DNA of 64,000 nt from Excoecaria cochinchinensis (GCA_947683425.1 CANTUQ010000159.1:4912001-4976000); one strand, 5' to 3'. Positions 10,263 to 22,355 are shown, counted from the first letter of the stretch. Notes: a model not told the origin generated them from the letters alone. A program made the numbers and translations.

Positions 10263-11515
10263 ATTTAGTACTCGTTATCCACTATTATGACTCAGCAGGT
10301 GTATTGTTTGTTATTCTGTGTTTACAAACATGCGAATCTAATTAGTTACGAACATAAGAATGTGATATCCGTATGAGTATGATTTTGGGATATGTGAAGG
10401 TGATTACAAGTCTCTGAGCAGGCTAAACTTAACTCTGACCTATATATTGTACCTTTGCTGTTATCTGTAAATGGTCTTGTTTATAGTATGTGTATGTTAA
10501 GTCGGTGTGTTACATAAGGTGGACACTATATTTCTGTATGGTAATGGGATAAATTAATATGTATTGTTAGTTATTAAGATCAAGTGTACCGATTTGCATA
10601 CTTATGAGTGTGATCTTGATCTAGCATATGTAACAGATTGAATACGATGCTATATAGTTCCTTGTTGTAAGCTACCGTAGACATTTCGATATGTTATTAT
10701 GTGTTTACGTTTCATGGCATGATAATTTATGTAATAGGCTTATGCAATGGAAGCGTGGTGTTTTGATGTCGTCTCTTGGGTTTGGCCTGACTTATATATC
10801 CTTTGGCATAACATAAATATGTTTAGATAAATATAATGATCTTACATAATAATTGGGTGTGTTAATTAATAAGTGTATGAACGTGGTTAAGAACTTTCGA
10901 GTGCATGGCTGTATTATGCAAGCATGTATAATTGTCTGTCTGAATTTTATGTATTCACCCTTGTATATGTGTTATGCCTTGGCGACCGTTGTGAATGGCC
11001 GTCTATATTTTCATGTATTCTCCCCACTAAGCGTTATCGCTTAGCACGGGTTCTTTTCCCCGTGTAGGTGGCAGGTTTGCTTTTGTTCGAGCCGTGCGTC
11101 TGCAGAGTCGGCCACATAGGAGCTAGAAGTTTTTGTATTTTGTTCAGTTTCTGGAGCCTGGATTTTGTAATTCTGTATAATATGTATATGTAATAACATG
11201 TAAAGAGAATAATGTAACATTTCAGGTGATGTAAATATTTTTGTATTTATGTCTTAAGTATTTCCTCTATCCGATTTTCTTTTCGTCAGAGACTCCTATT
11301 GTTTGATTGTAAATTTGTATAGGTGTATGCTTTCGTTTAAAATATGCGCATTTGTGAATTATGTATGTTCAGTTTTTGCTCCTTAAAGTTTTCAATTCTT
11401 TCGTAGATATATATATGCTTTGTATCGTTTCTGTTCGGTAATACACCTACTTGTACGGCTTCCTACTCCCTTGCGGATGGGTTCGCCTATGTATGGGTTG
11501 GGGTGTTACACTCTT

Positions 11516-14500
11516 GCCTTCTTTCTCATCCAGATACCTTAACTAGATGCCATCAGCCTGTCATTTGTACAGTACTCCATCTATGCAGATGAACTTAGTA
11601 GACAGCTTGCGGATTATTCTCTTATCTTTCTCGATAGCTTCCTCCGAAAATGTCACATTTTCTAGATAGCTCCTAATATCATAATACCACGGCTTCCCAT
11701 CTGCTACTTCTATTTCCATTACTAACTTAGATTCGAAGCTAGGTCTCTCAGAGCTAGAAATCAAAACCGATCCCATGACTACCCCTTCCGGATTGTCCCA
11801 TATTGACACTAAAGTAGTGAGCGCATCGGCCAACTGATTCTCGTCCCTCAGAATGAAATGGAATGTACACACCTCAAACTAACCACTCAAATTCTTCAAG
11901 TGCTTGACGTATGGCATCAGTCTCTCTTCTTTAACAGCCCATTCACCGCGAATTTGATTGATCACTAGGGATGAATCTCCAAATACTTCCACATTCTTAG
12001 CCCCCAAGGCTATTAATGCTTCCAACCCAAAAGTACATGCTTCATACTCAGCCTCATTGTTCGTAGCCCTGAATTTCAGTTTCTTTTCAAAGGGAAGTTT
12101 CTCATCATCCAGGGTTGTCAGAATAACTCCTACTCCTGCCCCTTTGCCATTTACGACCCCATCAAAATGCAATTGCCAACCCTGAACTGCTATAGCTGCC
12201 ACGTCCTCATCCAAAAAGTTGAACTCGTATGAATCTCCTTGAATTGGGTGTTCTGCTAGGAATTCGGCCACTGCATGCCCTTTGATAGTCTTCCGAGTAA
12301 TGTACTCTACATCAAATTCTTGTAGCAGCAACAACCACCTACCCATTTTCCCAAGTAAAGATGGAGCTTCTTGCAAGTATCTTAAGGGATTCTACTTTGC
12401 TACTTCCTGTACCTTGTAAGAATGGAAGTAATGTCTCAGTTTCTTAGAGGCCCAGATTACCGCAAGGCAAATCTTTTCTACTTTTGTATACTTAACCTCA
12501 TAAGCCAGGAACTTCTTGCTAAGGTAGTAAACAATAAATTATACTCCAAATTCATCTTCCCGGTCCATCATGGCACCTACAGAACTATCTTCTATTGCCA
12601 AATATAGGATAAGTGGTTTGACTGGCTGCGGCGGTCTCAAAACCGGTGGATTTAGCAAATATTCTCTGATAGTATCGAAAGTCTTCTGATAATCTTCGTT
12701 CCACACTACCGGTTGGTCTTTTCTGAGCAGTTTGAAAATCGGTTCACAAATCGAAGTAAGCTTAGCGATAAACCTGCTGACATACTGCAACCTACCCAGA
12801 AAGCTTCTCACATCTTTTTCCTTCTATGGTATTGGCATTTCTCTAATGGCCTTAACCTTGTCTGGGTAAATCTCGATACCTCTCTGGCTAACGACATGTC
12901 CTAGGAGCTTCCCTGAGGTGACACCAAAGATACATTTCTTGGGGTTTAATCACAAGTTGTACTTTTCGATTCTCTAAAAGAACTTTTCTAGAGCTTCAAA
13001 GTGGCCTTCTCTGGTGGCCGACTTGATCATCATATCGTCCACATATACTTCTAGCTCCTTGTGAATCAAGTTATCTAGGATCTTTGTGGCCATCCTTTGA
13101 TAAGTTGCGCCTGCGTTTTTCAAGTAGAAGGGCATTACCCTGTAAGCGAATGTCCCCCATTCCGTGATGAAAGCCGCCTTAATCTGGTCAATTATTTTAT
13201 TGAGTATCTAGTTGTAGCCTGCGTAACCATCCACAAAACTGTACATTATGCAGGCAGCCGCGCTATCCACCAGCATGTCTATGTGGGGCAACGAAAAGTC
13301 ATCCTTTGGACAAGCCTTGTTCAAGTCTCGATAGTCCACACATACCCTTACTTTACCATTTTTCTTTGCTACTGGGACAACATTGGCCAACCAGGTAGGG
13401 TATTGTACCTCAACTAGGAATTTGGCCACAATCTGCTTGTGAATTGCCTCCTTTACTTTGTTTGCCCACTCCGGCTTGAGCCTTCTCAACTTCTACTTGA
13501 CAGGCCTACAGTTTGGATACATGGGGATGGCATGTTCCAAGATTTCTCAGTCCACTCCTGGCATATCTTCGTAGTCCAGGCAAAGACTTTTTCATGTTTT
13601 CTTAATATTCTCTCAAATTTTTCTCGCTCTTCAGGAGTTACATCCGATGCTATCAAAATTTCTTTCGGGTTTTCTGAGGTCCCAAGATTAAATGGAGTAG
13701 CATCAGTTGAATCAATGTCAAATATAGATGGATTATGATCATGATCATGCATAATGAAATCATCGGAAACATCGCACAAGTCAGCAAAATCGTTCACTTT
13801 ATTAATAAAATTGAAATTGTCATTAACATTATTGAAAATTTCTAGAGTAAAAAGAAAATCTAAACTATTTTCTTCTTCCTCCTCCGCTGGCGCATCTGTT
13901 GCAGCTGATGATCCTACATCATTTGGGCATTTCGAGTGTTCTTCAGCAATCCCCTGTATGGCTTCCTCAACCTTTGCTTTCCCCTTCAGCTGGGTGGACA
14001 CCATCTTCTCGGTTATGACTTCCTCGGGCTGCTCGCGGTCCCAAATTGTCTCACTAGTCATGATTTCCTCGTCCCAAAAGCCCTCTGCCGGCTTGATCAA
14101 TCAATGCCCTAGTCAAAGAAATCATTGAAAACCTCGAAACCCGATATAATTCTTTCGTTAACCCATTGTAGCTCGGCTTCCTCCGCGTAGGCACATGCTG
14201 TGATTGCTGGCACAAAACTCTTCTTGATATGTGGAATCCCCTTCTCTGGCTTCTCACCCCTCTTTACTACACCTGTGTATCCCAGGCCCCTTTTGTCCTT
14301 CGGGCCCCTAGTAGTAATGGTTGTTGACACCCCTTGAGAATTCTTACCTAACCTCGCACCAGGGAAGAATGACATCTTTTCCATTATATTTAGCACTTGG
14401 GGGCTTCCCTCTATCTGCGCTTCCTCACCAATCATGGCAACATGAAACCCACTGAATGGCTGCCTTGCGATCTCCAGTATGGAAACCTGATTTTCCCGTG

Positions 14501-14575
14501 CAGCCCTTATGGTCATAACCTAGCCTTCATGGGGTATTTTGACCATTTGATGAAGCGTGGAGGGGACGCCCCCCA
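11516..14575 (-). pseudogene. T1 pol, protease-tail/G-patch to RNase H part
   Basis: From 14575 down, the minus strand encodes the end of the protease region (GGVPSTLHQM), the REN-QVS-LEIA-QPFSGFHV block, a G-patch-like FFPGARLGKNSQGV segment, the acidic linker (PSIFDIDSTDATPFNLGTSENPKEI), RT (VCVDYRDLNKACPKDDF and YVDD at about 13035), the connection RNase H (AVIWASKKLRHYFHS) and the archaeal-type RNase H (HFDGVVNGKGAGVG, NNEAEYEA, FGDSSLV, ADALTTL). All match T2 closely. Stops and shifts break it into at least six pieces. In-frame DREDEFGV at about 12545 lacks the TAG seen at this point in T2. The RNase H end joins 4980 across S1. Confidence 0.9.
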
Positions 14576-16055
14576 TATAACACCCCCTACCCATATGTAG
14601 GCGTGCCCACCCGCATCAGAGTGAGAAGCCATATGAGTAAGGTATGTCACCACACCAATCATTACAAGATACACATCTATACAAAATGAACATACATAAA
14701 AGCATAACAATTAAAAAAACTTGGCGATACCTCAGATACTAAAAGCTGATCATGCAATAATACAATCAAAATACATTACATTACTGTTTGATCAACTTGC
14801 TGATCCAAAAGTATTACATGTCCAAAAATATACATATACATATGCAAAAGCTATTACAAAAAGGTACGAGAGAGTCCTATACAAAAAGAATCTTCATTAC
14901 AAAAGAATATGGCCCTAACACTAAACCCTGCTGTGTTGGCTTGGACTGTGATGGCTTCCCAAAGGCAAAACTCCTTCTGCACCTGTACGGGTAACACACC
15001 GTGCTAACAGATAAACACTTAGTGGGGAAACGCACACAATATATGGACGGCCATTCATAATGGTCGTCCACATAACGCATACAGATGGCATAAACCGATA
15101 TACATATAGGGTACAAATACTATCATGCTTGCATATATTCCATCATTCAATCGAATATAGCCGTAATCATATTCACATTCGCAGTAAAATCATCTCAATA
15201 CCATATACATGTTCAAGTAACACATTCTTATAGTTTAGAACATTGCGAAGAAAATTAAGCACCTGCTAACTCAAAAGTAGTGGATAACGAGTAAACGCAT
15301 GGCGGTACCTTACGGGTACGAATCGGACACATGGCGGTACCTTACCGGTACGAATCGAAAATCGTTTTTACTTTTCATATTCAAAACATTTTACTAAGGA
15401 CCTTAAACAAGATCCTATACTGAAGGTTCGCGAGGAACTAAACGGGGACCTGATCGAGGTCCAAACTGAACTGAGGCTACAGCTATAAGACTCTATTAGG
15501 CATGCCTAACTATCCACTATACTGACTCTAGCAGGTTATGCATAAACCATACAATTCAATTCATAATATTCAAAGTCTCATTCATATATCACCCACGATT
15601 ACCCATTCATGTAACTCGTAACATTAATCTTGCATGTAATCCAAAAACATCATCATTCAAAGGTTCGCACCCAAGCATGGGAGAAAAGAAACCCAGATGG
15701 ATAGCAGAGCTGTCGTGCTCGCGACGTCTGTCGCGCTCGCAACAGGGGCTAAACTCCCCACTCGACGCGCCCGCGACAGACCTCCCGATTGCGAGAAGGA
15801 ACATGCAGCCGGCTCTGTCATGTTCGCCACATTATCGCGATTGCGACAGAGAGCTCTCATTGCTATCGTGGCCTCGCAACAGATCGCGTGCTCGCGATAG
15901 CATGAGCTAGCAGCGCAGCAACCAGTGCTCTGTCGTGATCGTAACGCTATCACGTTCGCGACAGAGAGCGGCGTCACGTCACAATGATCGCTACAGGACT
16001 AGAAGGCTGGAACACCGGCCTCTGTCATGCCCACGACAGACATGGGTTTTCCAGA
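14576..16055 (-). repeat. K1 3' LTR, left part (interrupted by K2)
   Basis: It begins TATAACACCCCCTACCC, an altered TGTAACACCC, immediately after T1 sequence. The order of modules is the reverse complement of S2 and K3: a degenerate hairpin at about 15000-15027, GGTACC words at 15303-15357, GGCATGCC at about 15500, and a GC-rich cluster. It stops at the K2 target duplication CCAGA (16051-16055) and resumes at 47857. Together the two parts make a 2621-bp LTR. No gene lies in this stretch. Confidence 0.88.
15708..16040. repeat. TCGCG/CGCGA cluster in K1 3' LTR
   Basis: Words such as TCGTGCTCGCGAC, TCTGTCGCGCTCGCAAC and TATCGCGATTGCGACAG repeat. Many copies carry single C-to-T or G-to-A changes relative to TGTCGCGAGCGCGACA. 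Confidence 0.75.
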
Positions 16056-18581
16056 TGTGATGCCCTTTTCCCACATCAGACTAGCTTAGCTAATCTTAGT
16101 TAGAGAAGGCCGTACACACACATACAGAACACACACATAACCTTATGAAAACCTAAAACAAAAAGTTTCCATCGCATACGATCATACATCATACATACTT
16201 ATACCACTGTTTCGTTACCATTCTTAGTTATCTCATTATTACATGCCTTTACATATCCGGTACACATATTAAATATACAAAAAGCTTAAACAAAATTCCC
16301 ATGTAACAGATCCCAAAACCTACACCAACTACTTCCTATTGTTGACCGTTGATATGCGGGTGCGTCCTCCGGTCAGCTCTTGTCCGTACCTGCACGGATT
16401 AGAGTAAACCCGTGCTAAGCGATAACGCTTAGTGGGAAACGCATATAACAAGTAATTTATCACACCAATATGGTTATCACACATTGCATGCTAACAATTA
16501 TGCTTAATTAAGAATCACTTCATTCAATTCCATTCCATGCATAACATGGTTCAGTACTATATTCAATCACAAAGCAACAATCACTTATTCACGTGTTGAC
16601 ATTGCATACTATACTGTATCACAATCATTTCCACTAACTAATTAGTTGGTTAGCCTGCAATCCAATGACGCAGATAACGAGTATCGCATTGGTACCACTC
16701 AGGTACTAGAATCTCATTGAGATTACATTTACGCATTGGTACCCTCAGGTACATAATATCAATCCACTTATAATAAAATTCAGCAAGGATTATTCGCATT
16801 GTTTTCGCATTGTGATTCCCATGGAATCAGACATATTTAATGCATGGGGCTGCAGCACTTGACCCTATAGGCATGCCTAACTATCCACTACTTGACACCC
16901 AGGCTTAAGTTGTTAAACATATTATTCATTTCACATTGATCACTTTTCATATCACATATGACGTTAACCAACATCACATTCATTTTACACATTCGCATTA
17001 GCACATAGCTATTCATTTCACTTGCATACTCATTGTGTTTCCAAACTCATTCTTTATAGTTAATGATCACATATTTGCTTGCATTCAAGAATCATGTAGT
17101 ATGCAAATGTACATTACTTAATACACACATAATACTTACTCATAATGTCCTTCATTTCAGCTTAAAGCCTTGCCATTTTGAAGTCCAAACACATTAGGGT
17201 TATATTGCCAAAACAGGGTAGGTCACGGTCACAACCAATTTGGTTGTCACCGTGACATGTTGAAGTCCAAAACAGAATGCAAACTAAGGACAGGTCACAG
17301 TCACAATCAATTTGATTGCCACCGTGACATGTTCCCAATTCTCGGCAGAATGCTACTTGAGGGTATATCACGGTCACAATCAATTTGATTGTCACCGTGA
17401 CATATCAGATTTTGCAGGGCAGAATGCTTCCTTGGGTACCTCACGGTCACAACCATTTTGGTTGTCACCGTGACATACCCAATTCAACTAGGCAGAACAG
17501 AACTCCAGCATACCTCACGGTCACAATCAATTTGATTGTCACCGTGACCCATGCAAGATTTCTCCAATTCCCTATTCAATTCCCATTTCCTTTCAAGGAC
17601 TTCCAACCCATTTTTCTTTTTAACAAATTAACCCAATTCATCAACCACATACCCAGTTGGCACATACCTGATTTCCGTCTTGACATTGGCATTCACTCAT
17701 AGCATAAATCATAATCATATTCATTATAGACATAGCATACATATTCTCAAACAACATTTCCACAAAGCATATCTCCACATCCAATATTAAACCTAGCCAT
17801 ACAATTTCATGCTCAAGGCCATTACTTCTCATATACACACAATTCATACCAAATTCCTTTTCAAGCAACACAATTTCCACAATTTTACAACTAGGGTTTG
17901 TTCCCAAACCTTGTCGCCTTAGCTATTAATCTCGATGAACGCTCGGCTCTCCGATTACAGCTTTTCCTTTATCCTTCTTCACTTCTTCACCTAGCAAAAC
18001 CAGTTCAATTCCAGAATTGAACATAATCCATCAATTCTCATTCCAATACCAAATCAAAACCAAGAAGAAGAAGAGTAGAAGATGAGAATAAGCATTCATA
18101 ATCTCTTACCTCTAAAGTTCAACAACTTAATTATTGAGCAACTTAACAACTTGACCTTCTTACAAGTATGCTACTGATTTAGGAACCTAAAGACTATTCT
18201 CACGATCAATAAGGAAATAGAAACTCAGAAATTAACTCAATCCTTACAAATGGGTCATTTCTCTCGCTCAAGGTCACTTGCATGCAAAAGATGGAGGTGG
18301 CACACACACATAAAGCCACACGGATTCCACTCACAAAACCTGTCTCCACCAACAGATTTCTTACCTTATTTTATTCCTAATTAATCCATCATTAAATAAC
18401 CTAATCAGCCGCTTAAACCATTCCTAACTTAATCTCATATTTATACCAATTAGCCACTAAACTATCCACTCAACTTTCAATCAAGTCCTGCCTTCATTCC
18501 AATTTAGTCCAAGCCACACATTCAATTCACATACATGCCAATTCAGGTTAATTCTTTTAGGGTACATGTCCGGCCATGACA
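16056..18581 (-). repeat. K2 3' LTR, complete (2526 bp)
   Basis: The ends are TGTGATGCCC (left) and CCGGCCATGACA (right). The right end is followed by a polypurine tract on the minus strand (18582-18600). It has the hairpin CTAAGCG-ATAA-CGCTTAG at 16415-16432, GGTACC words near 16690-16750 and a GGCATGCC block near 16880. Its central cluster (17223-17547) is distinctive. The last 543 bp are also seen at 47309-47851. No gene is present. Confidence 0.9.
17223..17547. repeat. Five 33-bp palindromes at 72-74 bp spacing in K2 LTR
   Basis: A near-perfect palindrome starting TCACGGTCACAATCAA and ending TTGATTGTCACCGTGA occurs at 17223, 17295, 17368, 17441 and 17515. Two copies have AACC/GGTT in place of AATC/GATT on both arms, so pairing is kept. 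Spacers share GGCAGAATGC-like words, so the whole is a tandem array of about 73-bp units. Confidence 0.92.
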
Positions 18582-18620
18582 ACTCTCCCCTCCTTAAAGA
18601 ATTTCGTCCTCGAAATTGAT
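18582..18620 (-). promoter_or_regulatory. K2 polypurine tract and adjacent palindrome
   Basis: On the minus strand, CTTTAAGGAGGGGAGAGT abuts the 3' LTR. Just before it is the short palindrome AATTTCGAGGACGAAATT (about 18601-18618). The same pair occurs beside the 3' LTRs of K1, F1 and, slightly altered, E1. Confidence 0.8.
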
Positions 18621-19600
18621 ACTTGTGATAAACAACTGTGGGTTTTACTCTCGCATAGCCGCTTCCGGCTCCCATGTTGCTTCCTCAACACCATGATGCT
18701 GGCAGAGCACTTTCACAAGCGGTATCTGCTTATTCCAAAGTTGTCTCACCTCCCTTGCTGGTATTGCTTTTGGCTTCTCATCATAGGTGAAGTCTGGCTG
18801 TACTTCCACCTCTTGCACAGATAATACATGAGATTCATCCGACCTGTATCTTCTCAACATGGACACATGAAACACATCATGAAGCTTGATTAACGCCGGA
18901 GGCAAAGCCAATCGATATACTACAGAGCCCACTCTTTCTAGGACTTCATATGGTCCAATAAACCTCGAACTCAATTTTCCTTTCTTGCCAAATCTCAGTA
19001 CCTTCCTCTAAGGAGATACTTTTAAAAACACTTTGTCACCCACTTCAAATTCAACACCTCTTCGATTCAAATTTGCATAGGACTTCTGTCTATCACTAGC
19101 TGCCTTTAATCTTTGCTGAATAAGTCTTGCTTTCTCTTCTATATCACGAACCAAATCTGGCCCTACAATTCTATGCTCATTCAATTCCATCCAGCAAATT
19201 GGTGTGCGACATTTCCTTCTATACAAAGCTTCATACGGTGCCATGCCAATACTAGTCTGATAACTGTTGTTATAAGCAAATTCCATAAGTGAAAGATACA
19301 TATCCCAACTCTTAGAGAAATCCAGTACACATGCTCGCATCAAATCTTCCAAAACCTGGATAATTCTTTCCGATTGTCCATCAGTTTGCGGATGGAAAGC
19401 AGTACTAAAGTTCAATTTCGTACCCAAGGCAACTTGCAGACTCTTCCAAAACTTAGAAGTAAATCTGGGATCCCTATCAGAGACAATAGATAAGGGTACT
19501 CCATGCAACCGAACAATCTCTCTCACATATAATTCTGCCAACCTTTCCATGGAGTAATTCATCCGAACTGTTATAAAATGAGCAGATTTCTAGAACCTGT
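18621..19600 (-). pseudogene. K2 integrase C-terminal half and chromodomain-like tail
   Basis: The minus-strand reading from 19600 gives SAHFITVRMNYSMERLAELY, the catalytic block IVSDRDPRFTSKFW, the HPQTDGQSER glutamate block, the FAYNNSYQTSIGMAPYEALY block and the VGDKVFLKVSP segment. It continues as SSRFIGPYEVLERVG, a VFHVSMLRRY block and a final WNKQIPLVKVL...EEATWEP stretch. The last part is the chromodomain-like tail typical of Tekay/Del elements. A stop lies between 18974 and 19008 and another near 19590. The first catalytic aspartate (VDFVSGLP) is on the far side of T2, at about 36790. Confidence 0.88.
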
Positions 19601-19794
19601 TGTAAGCACCGTGTCCCGGAGCGGTCCGGATCAGAGGTTACCCTACGATGAGATCAATGTTCAAGCCTGTACGGGAGGCTGAAGTTGGAGGTTTTAGTCC
19701 CGCGTTCCATGAGAAATGAGGTTTTTCTACACTTCCTGGGCAGAGGGGGAGAAAACGGAAGTTTTTCAAGTCAAAAAGGCTTTTTTGTCCTCCA

Positions 19795-20030
19795 CAGACG
19801 GCCAGCCCGTCTGTGGAGGTAGCCCGTCGCTTCGAGTCACCGACGGCTCAGGGTATTTTCCGACGCCCGTCGGAAAGTCACCGCCCCTGTCAGGAGCCGC
19901 CTGGTTTCCCGGAGCACGCAACCGTTCCGACGCCCGTCGGTAGATGTGGCAGGGCCGTCGGAAGTGTCCTTGTGTCAGTAAGATTCTTCCGACGCCCGCC
20001 CCCATACATCGACGCCCGTCGGTCGTGTCT
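19795..20030. repeat. GACGCCCGTCGG palindrome cluster upstream of T2 TATA box
   Basis: Words such as GACGGCCAGCCCGTC, CCGACGCCCGTCGG and GGCCGTCGG repeat about eight times just upstream of the TATA box. A second group lies at 20545-20670. Related words flank the internal divergent promoter of T2 (30703-30920). Confidence 0.85.
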
Positions 20031-20033
20031 GGC

Positions 20034-20040
20034 TATATAA
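20034..20040 (+). promoter_or_regulatory. TATA box of T2 5' LTR
   Basis: TATATAA in a GC-rich context just after the palindrome cluster. The same box is at 35131-35137 in the 3' LTR, where the tandem array unit begins at the very next base. Confidence 0.75.
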
Positions 20041-21634
20041 GGTCCGGATTTTCATTTGAAAAGGGTTGGAAAATTTTCCAGAAGAGGAAACTCTGCCAAA
20101 ATTCAAGCACGTTTTCTCTCTCCTCCCAAAACACCTTTTTCCAAAGAACTTTACTTAATCAAGGATCAAATCAATCAAAGGAACTAAAAACTAATTAGTT
20201 TTCTTTAGATTTTGACTCCAAAAATCGATTTTCTGAAGGATTGGAGGTGAAATAGCTCATTTTCTCTCTCTAATCTTTCTTTTGTTATTTCTCGTGGAAC
20301 GCGCGGGGATCTAACCGACACCAAAATCTTACCCAAAGCGACTATCTGAGGGTAAATATTCCGGATTCTCTCTATTTTCATCTCGTATTTAATCATTTAT
20401 CATTTATTTATTCATTCTGTGAAATTTTTGAATACCTGTCATTACTTTTCTTCATTTTGACTCCCTCATCTCCTTCTTTGGATAAAACTTGCTTTTTGAT
20501 CTTGAAAGGCCCTTGTTTCCTTTCTGTTTTCTGGGGACAGAGGTGACCGACGGGTCATCTTCATGACCGACGCCCGTCGGTCACCCACCTACAGACGCCC
20601 TTCCTGAGTGACAAACGGGCATATCGAATTACCAAACCGACGCCCGTCGGTCAACCAGGAAAGGCCGTCGGTGGGTTCTGCCTCCATTTTTTTTATCATT
20701 TTTCGTCTCTATTCAGTCTCTTCGATTTCTCATGTGTTAATTTTATGAATATTAACATCTCTTATCTTTCTGTGAGTGTATATTGGTCTTCTTGGATAAT
20801 TCCGAACTTGAGCGGCTGCCTACCATGCGTGGTGGATTTCGTCCGATTTAGTTTTCTTAAACCTTTTGATCCATTTCTCTCGCCTATTCATTTATTGATT
20901 ATTTTATATATATGAATAAGTTCTTTTTATCCCGTTAAATGTAAAAATAGACCAACGATTTGTACTTAAATAAAATTGAGTTTTGTATAAAATGCAAAAG
21001 GGTCCAACGCCCTATTTTCATCCAATAAAGATCATCACATATTAAATATCCCATTTTTAATAATGATGCATGAGAGGACCAAAGTCCTCAAAATAAACAA
21101 TGCCCCGATTTGTGTATGAATCACACATTTATAAAGGGAGTTGTATTCCGCTCCTTGTATTATTGTAATTTATCGCTTTTGATATTTATTCTGCTCATTT
21201 ACTGCTTTCCGAATGTGAATAAATGCGCCTTTTAATCAACTGCATAGTGTGGAGAGAGAGCGAACTAATGACATTAAAATTTGATCATAAACTAATTGAG
21301 GTAGAAATAGATGAGAAATCCCGGACCCAGCTCTGGTCTTTAGGCTCAAGAGGTTAGAGGTTATCCTCCAAAATACTTCTTGGGTCATGAGACTTTAGCG
21401 CTAATCCTAGGCCTCATGGCCCAACATGGATACTAAGCGCAAGTATTAGGCTCTCCGAGGCGAGAGTAACTTTCCCAATGTTCTATTGGGTGGCGACTCC
21501 ATGATACCTCCTTGTTGCCCAACATAGACGCAGTTGCGATTCATCGCGAGATGCCAACGGACCCGCAAATGCCCCGATCGCCCACGTGCGGGCGGTCGAA
21601 CGGGCGGCGCATCGGGATCCGGCGCGCGTCACAG

Positions 21635-21653
21635 TGGCGACTCCGCTGGGGAC
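21635..21653 (+). other. T2 primer-binding site
   Basis: TGGCGACTCCGCTGGGGAC begins two bases after the LTR end. It starts with TGG, as required for pairing to a tRNA CCA end. Tat/Ogre elements are reported to use a tRNA-Arg primer; I have not verified the isoacceptor. Confidence 0.8.
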
Positions 21654-22355
21654 GTTTATGGTTCGAGATTTCAATTCGAAAATACCTCGCTTAACATTTA
21701 TGATCAAAAGTTAATTCATAAATTCGCTTTCTCCCAAATTTGCATTTGCATATCATTAGAGCCTTAGAATACGTTAGTTTGGTCCCTCTTTTAGCCCCGG
21801 TGCGTTCCTGAAGCACCTCCTCATTTTCACTCAATTTGGGGAAGTGTTAAGGATAATCACCAGCCCAAGCCACGTACCTCAATGGTATATCAAAATGGTG
21901 ACCCGATCGGTCGCTATGCTCGTGATGAGCTAGACCCGTCGGCAGGGATCATGCTTGGGTAGCCTCAAAGAAACATCTCCCTTGTCCAAAGCTCATGTAA
22001 TGGCTGTAGTCACTTTCCACAGGTGAAATGAACCATAATCTCATGTTTGCTGTATGGATCCTCACGTATTAGATGAGTCCAAATATCTCGCTTGGTAACC
22101 TAGCCAAAGGCTATCATGCCCCGGTAGGGCCATGTCGAAATTTATGGACCGTCCGAATACGTGACGATCACTATCCATCCGCTTGTACATTAGCATAGGA
22201 GTGTTATGCTGCCGATTTTTTTGCCGCGCACCATACGTGCCCATTGGGTCCCTCATTGATCTTTGGGCTAATCCCACCTAGGAAAGAGACTGCACGACCA
22301 CATGTGTGGGAGAAATAAGGGTGGAAGGACCTACTTGCTTGCTTGTGCTCTGTAA
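21654..22355 (+). other. T2 untranslated leader
   Basis: About 700 bp between the primer site and the first long frame, without a credible gene. A CTTTTGTCCCTGCAG stretch at about 22409-22423 looks like a 3' splice site, so the first residues of the gag frame could be intronic. This is a weak inference. Confidence 0.5.

Larger units (their letters stand above)
4981..11510 (+). mobile_element. Solo LTR S1 (interrupted by S2), target duplication CTCTT
   Basis: S1 begins TATCACTCCCC (an altered TGTCAC) and ends GGGGTGTTACA. It is flanked by CTCTT at 4976-4980 and 11511-11515, and removing it rejoins the T1 pol frame. No gag, pol, primer site or second LTR copy was seen, so it is a solo LTR. Without S2 and its duplication it is 3991 bp, longer than the other LTRs here (about 2.5-2.6 kb). 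It shares modules with S2, K1 and K3: the TTAGGCATGCCTAA block near 10000, GGTACC repeats, and the CTAAGCG...CGCTTAG hairpin at 11027-11044. The stretches 4981-6962 and 9502-11510 hold no gene. Confidence 0.9.
1..14575 (-). mobile_element. Partial Tat-lineage Ty3/gypsy retrotransposon T1, interrupted
   Basis: Read on the minus strand, 14575 to 1 gives protease/G-patch region, RT, RNase H, archaeal-type RNase H, integrase, an extra gene in the opposite direction, then a sense extra gene. This is the same order as the complete copy T2 at 19601-36731. The gag side is cut at 14575 by the LTR of K1 (flank CCCCA at 14571-14575). The 3' end lies off the left edge. S1 interrupts pol between 4980 and 11511. 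The frames carry many stops and shifts, so T1 is a dead, older relative of T2. No LTR of T1 is visible in the window. Confidence 0.9.
19601..21633 (+). repeat. T2 5' LTR
   Basis: Starts TGTAAGCACCG and ends GGCGCGCGTCACA, directly followed by the primer-binding site. It contains GACGCCCGTCGG palindromic words upstream of the TATA box (about 19795-20030) and again downstream (about 20545-20670). A CpG-rich end (21580-21633) is conserved in all LTR copies. No gene is present. Confidence 0.95.

Noticed and set aside
4981..11510. S1 plus S2 as one complete element with two LTRs
   Set aside because: The two have different lengths, ends and target duplications, and nothing between them is coding or primer-site like. 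S2 is inserted within S1.
17223..17547. Regularly spaced palindromic repeats resembling a CRISPR array
   Set aside because: Spacers are themselves similar repeats, spacing is 72-74 bp, the setting is a plant LTR, and no cas genes exist. It is a tandem LTR sub-repeat.
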